Assembly (NCBI GenBank): GCA_964542765.1
Contig: CAZIVO010000004.1
Span: 9,843 to 73,842, forward strand
Source: CAZIVO01 sp964542765
GTDB taxonomy: Bacteria; Planctomycetota; UBA1135; UBA2386
Length of the DNA stretch: 64,000 bases
Direction: 5' to 3'
Made by a program: the position numbers and the translations under genes. Positions 9,040 through 17,033 of the stretch are shown here, one piece after another. The notes beneath the pieces are model-generated. The model was not told where the DNA came from. It saw only the letters and a list, made by a program, of their open reading frames with translations, and did no database searches. Each line of letters opens with the position of its first letter. Position 1 is the first letter of the stretch.

Positions 9040-9396
9040 CTACCAGCCGCCGCCGCCACCGCCACCGCCGTAGCCACCACGGCCGCCACCGCCGCCGCCA
9101 CCACGGCCGCCGCCGTAGCCACCACGGCCGCCGCCGCCACCGCGCGTGCGCTCCTGCGCCTCGTTGACCCTCAGGCTACGGCCATCGAGGTCCGTGCCGT
9201 CCATGGTCTTGATCGCGTTTTGCGCGTCTTCGTCGGTCGCCATCTCGACGAAAGCGAAGCCACGGGGACGGCCCGTGTCACGGTCCGTCATGACGGTCGC
9301 ATTCTCTACCTTGCGGCCATCTTGCTCGAAGGCCTCGATCAGCTGATCCTCAGTTGTGTCGTAGTTGAGGTTGCCTACGTAAAGTCGTTTTCCCAT
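9040..9396 (-). CDS. RRM-domain RNA-binding protein with glycine-rich tail
   Basis: 118 aa. One RNA recognition motif covers about 4-80: RNP2 is LYVGNL (5-10) and RNP1 is RGFAFVEM (45-52), with the aromatic residues that stack on RNA bases present. Residues 85-118 are almost only Gly with Arg, Tyr and a final Trp (RGG-like). The architecture matches the small glycine-rich RNA-binding proteins of cyanobacteria and planctomycetes, often cold-induced RNA chaperones. The tail is encoded by a low-complexity GGC/CGC tract whose length may be unstable. It appears monocistronic. Confidence 0.9.
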   Translation of the reverse strand: MGKRLYVGNLNYDTTEDQLIEAFEQDGRKVENATVMTDRDTGRPRGFAFVEMATDEDAQNAIKTMDGTDLDGRSLRVNEAQERTRGGGGGRGGYGGGRGGGGGGGRGGYGGGGGGGGW

Positions 9397-10061
9397 CTTC
9401 TATCCGGTCTCTTTTCAGTAAATGCGGCTGAGTTCGCACAGTTGCCAACCCTCACCGCGGAGGTTCATCATGTTACGTGTGATCAATATTCAGGTCTGGC
9501 GCGACAACTGGGGCATTCGGGCTCGCAATGCAGATCGTGCCATTCCGACACGCTCAAAGCACTCGCAACAGCCGAGGGGGATTGGACAGTGGCCTTGCCA
9601 CCAGATCTACCAACGACACCGAACGCCTGCGGATCACCCGAAGCTTGCTCGCTCCGGCAGGTTCCTAACTCAATACGCCTGTCTCTTCACGCCTGCCTTG
9701 TCGTTGGTGCCCGTCCCGGAATACGCCGGGCGAGGGTGTGTCGTTTCGCTGCCCACGCAGCGCTTGGTGAGCAAGATCATCGCTTCCGCCGGTCTTTTGC
9801 AATCAAGAATTCGGTGGCGGGCCAAGAAAAACCATGGATTCTCGGTATCCCATCACTCGCTGGCCCTCACGAATTCGCCAACAGACGGGCTGATCAGAGC
9901 CACACGGCCGATGCGTGATCGCCATGCCAGGCCCCATACATTGCCTCTGAGGGGCTTTCCCAACCAATCATCAGCGTGTGACAATTGAGCACAAGAGCCT
10001 CTCAATTGGCAAACATCATCTCTCCCGGACACCCCCGCCATATCAAACCGATCCCGCTTCG
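9397..10061. other. Divergent intergenic region (665 bp), no gene recognised
   Basis: This lies between the start of the RRM gene (minus) and the signal-peptide start of the next plus-strand gene. Open frames across it have no signal, domain or plausible ribosome site, and I treat them as non-coding. It should contain both promoters and a long RRM leader. Only short imperfect hairpins are visible, for example CCCGG/CCGGG near 9715-9730. Confidence 0.5.
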
Positions 10062-11960
10062 ATGACCCCCAGAAGACCCAAGTCCCGGATCGCCCGCCTG
10101 ACAAATGGCAGGAGGCTGCGCACAGCAGCGGCCATCGGAATCGTCTTGACAGGTTCCCTTGCAGCGCAAAAACCGCCGTCCTGGTCATCTATCGCCATCG
10201 CCGGGATCCGATCATCAGCCGTTCAGCAACTCGGCAAACTCGCCTACTACCGGGTGGGCGCAACGATCCACGTCTACTCCTCCATCGCTCGAGCATGGAA
10301 GACTGTGGCCGTCACCGGGGCCGCGACCATCCGTATGTCCAATAATTGGCTGGTGATCCATCAGGGCCAACTCGTCACAGCATATTCGGCCTTCGGCGGG
10401 TCCTTCGAAAAGCTCACCGTCTCCGCCTCCGCAAAGATCGTGACCCCACCCTCTAACCGCAATGATGAAATCCTCCTGATTCAAGATGGCAACACACTCC
10501 ACGCTTTCTCCGGCCTTGTCGGTCGCTGGAACAACCACCCGATCACAGTCGCAGCAAAGATTTCGACAAACCGCGATGTCGCGATCATTGCGGATAAGGA
10601 CAAGCTCATCGCCATGAGCGCGAGCGTGGGGGAATGGGTCAGCCAACGATCTGACGGGCCGGTCAATAGCATTGAAGCAATCGATCGAATGGGATTGGTC
10701 ACCACAGCACGATCGACCTACGGATTCTCCGCCATCCGCAACACATGGTCACAGGTTCAATCCCTTCCGAATGCCACACTGAAACGCGAAGGTGATGTCG
10801 CCATCTGGTCCAACTCACAACATTGCCTCGGCTTCAGCAGCCTGCGCGGAACCTTCAGATTGCAAGTTACCGGCAACGCCACCGTGGTCACGGCAACGAC
10901 AAGAACGGCGGTCGCTCGAACCGGAAATATCGCGTTCATCTTCTCCGCTCCCCTGGCTCGCTGGCTCGTGATGTCGACCGCAGGCACCATGCAAATGCAT
11001 GCCAAAGGCTCCCTCATCAACTTCTTCGGAGCGCAGAAGATCACATCTTACAGCGCCCTCACCGGCACCACCGCAAGCTTGAAGGGGACCAATATCACAT
11101 CCCTCTTCAACAGCACTGTGACAGCAGCTTCAGTATCTGGCGCCTGGCACATGTTCAGCGCCATGTCGGGCAAATGGACCAAGGCTCCCGCCGCGACCAA
11201 AACCCCGATCTGCTTGGTTCAAAACGGTGCTTTGCTGGCGGCCAGCGGCAGCGTGCTGGCCTTCTCTCCGCGCAGTGACAACTTCATCCGCCTTGCCACA
11301 ACCACAAGCGCAATCCACCACGCCAACCAAGGGAGTTCCGTAATCGCTGTCCAGGACGGAGCCAACCTCCACGCATTCGATGCAAGGCGAGAAATCTGGG
11401 TTCATCATCCGTGCCTTACGAGCAAGCCACTACGAGTCCGCCTCTGGCGGACAACAATGGTCGCTACCAGTTCATCGAACGCCTTCGGATTCAGTGCCCA
11501 GCACGGCGAAATCGAACGAGCACCCCTCCCGGAGACGGTCCTCGATCTACGTGCGAGCTCCGAAGTAGGCGCCGTCATCACGAGCAACCACATCCTGGCC
11601 TTCAGCTCTGTCGCCGACTTGATCACGCCAGTGCAATTCCCTGAGTTTCGTCGAATGTGTGGTCGCGGCACCAAGCTCACTCTCACCCTGTCGGGCAAGC
11701 CACGAGCGGGACATGTCATCTTCATCGGATTCCCAAGCGCTTCCACCTTGCAGTTGCCCATCGGCGATATTGTGCTGGCGAGCAACCCTCTCGTTCCTCT
11801 GCCAGGCGGAACCCTCCCCCCTTCCGGCCATGCGCATACACAGATCAAGATCCCCGATCAGCCACGGTTCTCAGGACTCAATCTGGGGATGCAGGCTGCG
11901 ATCCTGCCACAAGCCGGCTCGCCCTATCTGACTCGTATGGGCAGCTTGTCTATCTATTGA
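10062..11960 (+). CDS. Secreted repeat protein, unknown function
   Basis: 632 aa from the ATG at 10062, chosen because it puts a basic N-region and hydrophobic core (ending SLAAQ) at the front; an in-frame ATG at 9978 would add 28 unlikely residues. The body has about eleven degenerate repeats of roughly 40-50 residues with the core aFSa-x3-G-x-W or similar: VYSSIARAW, AYSAFGGSF, AFSGLVGRW, GFSAIRNTW, MFSAMSGKW. They presumably build beta-propeller blades. The last 100 residues resemble the C-termini of the proteins ending at 13791 and 22684. Secreted or cell-surface. No catalytic motif seen. Confidence 0.75.
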   Translation: MTPRRPKSRIARLTNGRRLRTAAAIGIVLTGSLAAQKPPSWSSIAIAGIRSSAVQQLGKLAYYRVGATIHVYSSIARAWKTVAVTGAATIRMSNNWLVIHQGQLVTAYSAFGGSFEKLTVSASAKIVTPPSNRNDEILLIQDGNTLHAFSGLVGRWNNHPITVAAKISTNRDVAIIADKDKLIAMSASVGEWVSQRSDGPVNSIEAIDRMGLVTTARSTYGFSAIRNTWSQVQSLPNATLKREGDVAIWSNSQHCLGFSSLRGTFRLQVTGNATVVTATTRTAVARTGNIAFIFSAPLARWLVMSTAGTMQMHAKGSLINFFGAQKITSYSALTGTTASLKGTNITSLFNSTVTAASVSGAWHMFSAMSGKWTKAPAATKTPICLVQNGALLAASGSVLAFSPRSDNFIRLATTTSAIHHANQGSSVIAVQDGANLHAFDARREIWVHHPCLTSKPLRVRLWRTTMVATSSSNAFGFSAQHGEIERAPLPETVLDLRASSEVGAVITSNHILAFSSVADLITPVQFPEFRRMCGRGTKLTLTLSGKPRAGHVIFIGFPSASTLQLPIGDIVLASNPLVPLPGGTLPPSGHAHTQIKIPDQPRFSGLNLGMQAAILPQAGSPYLTRMGSLSIY

Positions 11961-12007
11961 GATCGCGTCCCCACCAACTCACCCTCACAAGCGAGCAATC
12001 AGTTATC

Positions 12008-12016
12008 TGCTAGAAT
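12008..12016 (+). promoter_or_regulatory. Possible extended -10 box
   Basis: TGC-TAGAAT fits an extended -10 (TGnTATAAT, one mismatch). It lies about 57 bp before the ATG at 12073 in an AT-richer patch. No good -35 box is seen. Confidence 0.3.
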
Positions 12017-12072
12017 GACACCTGCTTCAGCCCCCTTAACAATCATCAGCCCTGCACTCCGGATATGAATCC

Positions 12073-13791
12073 ATGCGAAGCATTCTGTTCATCACCTACC
12101 TTCTCGCGTCAACCCTGACTCTCCATGCCATCCCAGCGCAAACAACCTCATCTGGCAAGAATCGGGCAACCATCGCCCAAAACTCCGGCAGCAGCCAGAG
12201 CGGGTTCCCTAACAAGCTGATCGCCGAACGAGAATACAATGACTCGGGGGGATACGCCGATGACCTCGGACGCCTGACAACAAGCGGCCAGCAGGTGAGC
12301 GGAAGCCTCTTGGGCAGTGCCGATGCCGACACCTTCAAGGTTCAGACTTCTGTGGATGGCTCCGTCTCCTTGCGCTTGCGCGGCAATGGCAACCCGGCCC
12401 TCGCTGCTGCGACCCTCCAGATCCAGAGCACCACCGGTACGCTGATCAGCGAGTTTGATACTCCCTCTCTCCCATCCGGCTCCATCCAACTCCCCGCCGG
12501 TCGCTACCGGATCGCTGTCCTTGGAACCAACTCAAGCGGTGGCTACCTGCTCGACCTGGGTCTTACCAAACTTCAGATTCCCAACCTATCACCCAGCCAA
12601 TCCAAAACCCTGGTTCTGAGTTCCGCCTATCAATTAGCGCGTCTGATCATCCCTGTTGACGGTCGCGTTCGGATCACCATCTCAGGCGGCCAACTCGATA
12701 GTTATCTCGAACTCTACAACGCGAACATGGACTTCATGATCGACGTTGATGACGATTCGAGCTCGAGCAACTCCGATGCCGGCCTGAACGCTCACCTCCC
12801 CGCAGGAATCTACCACCTCCTTCTCGCGACCTGGGGAAACAGCGGCAATGCAAACATTCGCTACAACTTCCAGGCCGGACCGATTCCAAATCTAGCCTGC
12901 AACAAGAATCTCAATGGCCAGATCCCCGGAGGCGAAGAAGACCTCGTCCTCTACCGACTGCAACTCGCCAGCCCGCAAGAAATGGTCATCTCGCTGCAGC
13001 CTCGAGGTGCCTCCGGAATCAGCGACTCCTACCTACTGCTCTACGATGCCCGCGGCAGCCTGATCCTTGAGTCCGATGATGATGCCAACGCCGTGGGATC
13101 GATCATCAGCGGCACCTTCCCGGCAGGCACCTTCTACGCTGCTTCTTCGGGCTACTGGGCGACAGGCAACTACTCGATCAGCAATCGCTGCGGAGCGCCT
13201 GTCCTGACTCGAGCAGTGCCGGGCAAGACTTCGAGTTCGATCAAGAACATCGACGGCAATGTCACCTTCGAATTCTCCTTCCGCACACCCGTCCCCGCAG
13301 AAGCTGTGGTGATCGAAGGGACCTTGCCCGATGCCCACATGGCTGTCCTGGATACAACGACCGGTCTGCTGGCCGGGTACAACGATGATGACTTCATCTC
13401 GGGAGGCTCCATGGTGTCGACCACCCTCTCCAACCGACGGTATTTCGCCATCGTCAAAGACTACGACGGTGCTACGGGCAGCCTCGATTTCGAACTTTGG
13501 CCACCACTGCTGCGAGACACCAGCAACAACATCATCGGTCTTGGAAAGACCGGGGACCATGTAGTCTTGCTCGCTGCCGTACGCTCATCCCCACCCATCG
13601 CGATCATCCCGGCCATCAAGGGCTACCTCCTGCTGAGCCTCAATCCAGGCGTGGCCTTGCCAGCGCGACAGGTGACCGGCGATGGTTCCATCGCCCACGG
13701 CTTCAAGATTCCTCCCGGCCTCTTCCCGATCCAGACCGTGGCGGTCGACGTGCCGGCGATGCTCGGTGCCTTCGGCAACGAACTCAAGTAA
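12073..13791 (+). CDS. Secreted protein with PPC-like beta-sandwich repeats
   Basis: 572 aa. The signal peptide is about 1-23 (ending near IPAQ). After the start AEREYNDSGGYADDLG there are three to four bacterial pre-peptidase-type (PPC) beta-sandwich repeats. Each has an Asp-rich turn (LYNANMDFMIDVDDDS, LYDARGSLILESDDDA, LLAGYNDDDF) followed by LPAGxY/FPAGTFY-like strands. PPC domains usually accompany secreted enzymes, but no catalytic domain is present. The final 90 residues resemble the shared C-terminal domain of two other exported proteins here. Likely an extracellular structural or adhesive protein. Confidence 0.75.
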   Translation: MRSILFITYLLASTLTLHAIPAQTTSSGKNRATIAQNSGSSQSGFPNKLIAEREYNDSGGYADDLGRLTTSGQQVSGSLLGSADADTFKVQTSVDGSVSLRLRGNGNPALAAATLQIQSTTGTLISEFDTPSLPSGSIQLPAGRYRIAVLGTNSSGGYLLDLGLTKLQIPNLSPSQSKTLVLSSAYQLARLIIPVDGRVRITISGGQLDSYLELYNANMDFMIDVDDDSSSSNSDAGLNAHLPAGIYHLLLATWGNSGNANIRYNFQAGPIPNLACNKNLNGQIPGGEEDLVLYRLQLASPQEMVISLQPRGASGISDSYLLLYDARGSLILESDDDANAVGSIISGTFPAGTFYAASSGYWATGNYSISNRCGAPVLTRAVPGKTSSSIKNIDGNVTFEFSFRTPVPAEAVVIEGTLPDAHMAVLDTTTGLLAGYNDDDFISGGSMVSTTLSNRRYFAIVKDYDGATGSLDFELWPPLLRDTSNNIIGLGKTGDHVVLLAAVRSSPPIAIIPAIKGYLLLSLNPGVALPARQVTGDGSIAHGFKIPPGLFPIQTVAVDVPAMLGAFGNELK

Positions 13792-14029
13792 GCAGCCTCG
13801 CAGAAGGCACACATGCGGAAGTAGGCGCGGAACACCGGACTCGCCAAATCAGCAAATGGTCCGCGAGACACCCTGCCCAGACAACGTCCAGCACCCCCGA
13901 GATCCTTCGCTGCTGCATCCCTGATCACACCCCCCAGGCCATGTCAGATACACGAGTTTTGGAAGCGAAGCTGACTTCGAGAAAGGTCGAAACAGGTATC
14001 TCCGCACGGAGTCACGTATCATTCGCGGC

Positions 14030-15292
14030 ATGACTCCCCCCAAACCGAACCTCGCTTTCCTGGCCCTGGCAAGTTCCTTGATCCTGGTCAACACCGCGCC
14101 TGCCAACAGTGGCACCCAGAAGCCGAAACGCCAAAAAACCTCAATCTCGCTCTTCGACGGCAAAACCTTGAAGGGCTGGACTCAACGCAATGGCACGGCC
14201 ACCTACCGGGTCGAAGACGAATGCATCGTCGGCACGACGGCCGTTGGTAGCCCCAACTCGTTCCTGTGCAGCGACCGTGACTACTCGGACTTCGAACTCA
14301 AGTTCGAAGTGAAGGTCGATGCTGAGCTGAACTCGGGTGTCCAGGTCCGCTCCCAAACTCGTGGCGGCCCCACGGGCCGGGTAAACGGTCCTCAGGTAGA
14401 GATCGAGGCCAGCGGCCAGAAAGGCGCAGAAGCCGGCTACCTTTACGCCGAAGCTGCCGGTGGCTGGATGACACCAAAGGGAAAGCGTAGTCCCCACAAA
14501 CATTTCAAGGACGGAGAGTGGAACGCCTATCGAGTCCTGGCCATCGGCCCGATCATCAAGGTCTGGATCAATGATGAGCAGATCTCCGACCTCACTCATG
14601 CGGAGATGTACAAATCCCACCCGCGTGGTTTCATTGCTCTGCAGGTTCACGGTATCGGCAAGAAGACGGGTGGACCCTTCACCGTCAGCTGGCGCAAGAT
14701 CGAATTGCGCGAGGTCAGAAGCAAGAAAGCCGGCTGGGTCAATCTCTACAACGGCAAGGACCTCAGCGGTTGGAAAACAGAGGGCAACTGGTCACCGCAA
14801 GAGAAGGGAGTGCTGTTGATTCAACCACGACCGGGCGAGAAGGGCTGGAAGCGCTTCGGCTCCTATCTCTGGAGTGAAAAGAAGTACAAGGACTTCATCC
14901 TGGACGTGGAGTATTCCTATCCCGCAGGCGGCAACAGCGGCATCTTCTTCCGCGTCGGCGACACCGCCAATCCGGTTCAAACGGGCATCGAAGCCCAGAT
15001 CCTCGACTCCAGTGCAAAAAAGGGTGTCCCGACCCCTCATGATCATGGCGGCATCATCAGAACGATCGGCGCATCCAAGAATATGTCCAAGGCTCCCGGC
15101 GAGTGGAACCGGATGATCGTCTGCGCCAGGGGAACTCATCTGGAAGTGGATCTCAACGGCCACAAGATCGTCGATATCATGCTCGACAAGACTCCCATCA
15201 AGGACCGCCCACTGACGGGCTTCCTCGGCCTCCAGGACCACGGTGAACCCAACAACATCCGCTTCCGCAAGATCCTGGTGAAGGAACTCTGA
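14030..15292 (+). CDS. Secreted protein with two DUF1080 (3-keto-disaccharide hydrolase-type) domains
   Basis: 420 aa. A signal peptide is followed by two homologous concanavalin-like domains. The first begins SLFDGKTLKGW (about 40-228) and the second begins NLYNGKDLSGW (about 237-420). Each contains the family pattern: strands reading ELKFEVKV / ILDVEYSYP, then SGVQVRS / SGIFFRV, then VEIEA or IEAQILD, then an EWNxYRV/EWNRMIV stretch. DUF1080 proteins are abundant in Planctomycetes, and some cleave 3-keto-glycosides. The Gfo/Idh/MocA gene just downstream could supply oxidation at C3, an inferred pairing. Substrate unknown. Confidence 0.85.
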   Translation: MTPPKPNLAFLALASSLILVNTAPANSGTQKPKRQKTSISLFDGKTLKGWTQRNGTATYRVEDECIVGTTAVGSPNSFLCSDRDYSDFELKFEVKVDAELNSGVQVRSQTRGGPTGRVNGPQVEIEASGQKGAEAGYLYAEAAGGWMTPKGKRSPHKHFKDGEWNAYRVLAIGPIIKVWINDEQISDLTHAEMYKSHPRGFIALQVHGIGKKTGGPFTVSWRKIELREVRSKKAGWVNLYNGKDLSGWKTEGNWSPQEKGVLLIQPRPGEKGWKRFGSYLWSEKKYKDFILDVEYSYPAGGNSGIFFRVGDTANPVQTGIEAQILDSSAKKGVPTPHDHGGIIRTIGASKNMSKAPGEWNRMIVCARGTHLEVDLNGHKIVDIMLDKTPIKDRPLTGFLGLQDHGEPNNIRFRKILVKEL

Positions 15293-15425
15293 GCCAGGAT
15301 CAGCAACCTCTCACAAGCCAGCCGGTAAGCGATCAGCCCACTCCTCTCGCATGGGAGGAAAATGGGACACGGTCGTGTGCAAATCATGCTAGCGTCTGTC
15401 TCCCCCCTACCCCTGGAAGTCCCAC

Positions 15426-16730
15426 ATGCACAGCAAACCCACTCGCCGAACCTTTCTTCGCCAATCGAGTTCCATCGCCGCTGGCACGGCACTCGGTATC
15501 TCCAGCCTCCCGAGCGTCCACGTCGGCGGCAGCGACGAAATCCGGGTCGCATTGATCGGCTGCGGTGGCCGTGGCACCGGCGCTGCTGATCAGATCATGA
15601 AGACCAAGGGCAATACCAAGCTGGTGGCCGTCGCCGATGCCTTTCCGCACAAGGCCGCAAGCACAATCTCGCGCCTGAAGAAAAAGCACGGCGACAAGGT
15701 CGATGTCTCGCAAGATCAGATCTTCACCGGCCTCGATGGTTTCAAGGCCGCCATCGATTCTGCAGTTGATCTGGTGGTGATCGCCACACCGCCCGGCTTC
15801 AAGCCGCAACAGTTCGAATATGCAGTCGACCGAGGCAAGCATGTCTTCATGGAGAAGCCAGTGGCGAGTGACACCGCCGGCGTTCGCCGCGTACTCCGCG
15901 CCAACGAAATTGCCAAGCAGAAGTCCTTGATGGTTGGCGTCGGCCTGCAGAGGCGCCATGAAGAACGCTACAAGGATTGCATCAAGCGACTCCAGGATGG
16001 CGCCATCGGCGATATCAATCTGCTTCGAGTCTACTGGAATGGCCGCGGGATCTGGTACCGTGACCGGACTCCGGAACAGACCGAAATGGCGTTCCAGGTA
16101 AACAACTGGTACCACTTCATCTGGGCCTCGGGCGACCAGATCTGCGAACAACACATTCACAACCTCGACGTTGGCTGCTGGGTCAAGGGCATGTTCCCGG
16201 TCGAGGCCAACGGCATGGGTGGCGGTGAGCAGCGCCTGGGTGGAGACCGCACCAAGACGCAGATCTTTGACCACACCTTTGTCGAATACACCTTCGAGGA
16301 TGGCACCAAGATGTATAGCCAGGGCCGCCACCTCACCGGTGGCTTCACTCGAGTCGGCGAGTGGGCCCATGGTTCCAAGGGAGTGAGTCAAATTGGCTCG
16401 TCCATCGAGCCATTCGGTGGTCAAAAGCACAAGATCTCTGGCAAGGGCGGTGGCCATCAGCAAGAGCAGCACGATCTGGTCGAGACGCTGATGCGCGGCG
16501 ATATCTACAATGAGGGCTATTACGGTGCCATGAGCACCTTCACGGCGATTCTCGGGCGCGAAGCCTGCTACTCGGGAAAGATCGTCCAGGCTGACAAGTT
16601 GCTCAAGAACGGCAGGGATCTGGCGCCGGGGATCGACAATTTCACGATCGATTCGATTCCGCCGGCCGTCCCCGGAAGCGATGGCCGCTATCCCGTGCCC
16701 GTACCGGGCAAATACAGCCCCTTCGCCTGA
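15426..16730 (+). CDS. Tat-exported Gfo/Idh/MocA-family oxidoreductase
   Basis: 434 aa. A Tat signal with RRTFLRQ at 7-13 is followed by an Ala/Ser-rich hydrophobic stretch. The Rossmann domain begins IRVALIGCGGRGTGA (about 39-53), the dinucleotide fingerprint. FMEKPVASD contains the EKP motif whose Lys is catalytic in the family. The C-terminal substrate half follows (VNNWYHFIWASGDQICEQHIHNL). Tat export with bound NAD(P) is typical of planctomycete members. It lies 133 bp after the double DUF1080 gene. It likely oxidises or epimerises a sugar; substrate unknown. Confidence 0.88.
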   Translation: MHSKPTRRTFLRQSSSIAAGTALGISSLPSVHVGGSDEIRVALIGCGGRGTGAADQIMKTKGNTKLVAVADAFPHKAASTISRLKKKHGDKVDVSQDQIFTGLDGFKAAIDSAVDLVVIATPPGFKPQQFEYAVDRGKHVFMEKPVASDTAGVRRVLRANEIAKQKSLMVGVGLQRRHEERYKDCIKRLQDGAIGDINLLRVYWNGRGIWYRDRTPEQTEMAFQVNNWYHFIWASGDQICEQHIHNLDVGCWVKGMFPVEANGMGGGEQRLGGDRTKTQIFDHTFVEYTFEDGTKMYSQGRHLTGGFTRVGEWAHGSKGVSQIGSSIEPFGGQKHKISGKGGGHQQEQHDLVETLMRGDIYNEGYYGAMSTFTAILGREACYSGKIVQADKLLKNGRDLAPGIDNFTIDSIPPAVPGSDGRYPVPVPGKYSPFA

Positions 16731-17033
16731 GCAAGCTCCCGTCATAGGCTCCATAGAAAACCCCGGGTCGCCGATTCATGGCGGCCTTGGGCGCGGTCTT
16801 CAGCACGCCCGGATCGCGGAGATCATGGAGGTGACACCTTGCTCACAACGAGTATTTCACCGCATGTGACCGGCGCCACTGCCCGAGACATCGCCACCCC
16901 CCACACGACTGCCCATGCCTGCGGGCAACTGCATCGATGTCACAGATGAGAGCTGCGTGCTTACCTTCTCTACGGAGCATGAATTGGAAGCCATGGAGAG
17001 CCCCAATCCTGAGCTATACTTCGCCACTGTCCC
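16731..17033. other. Intergenic region (303 bp)
   Basis: No gene or repeat is recognised. A weak TGCCC/GGGCA hairpin sits at 16910-16927. A TATACT box at 17015-17020, only 14 bp before the next ATG, could be a -10 for a short-leader transcript, but it has no -35 partner. Confidence 0.4.

Noticed and set aside
9040..9140. CRISPR-like or tandem repeat in GGC/CCG-rich sequence
   Set aside because: It is the coding sequence of the glycine tail of the RRM protein, without spacers.
9422..9988. Plus-strand open frame of 188 codons in the RRM upstream region
   Set aside because: No ribosome site, no conserved-looking segments, and Arg/Ser/His-rich composition typical of spurious frames.
15384..16754. 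Minus-strand open frame of 456 codons
   Set aside because: Lies exactly opposite the Gfo/Idh/MocA gene, whose Tat signal, Rossmann loop and EKP motif are clear.
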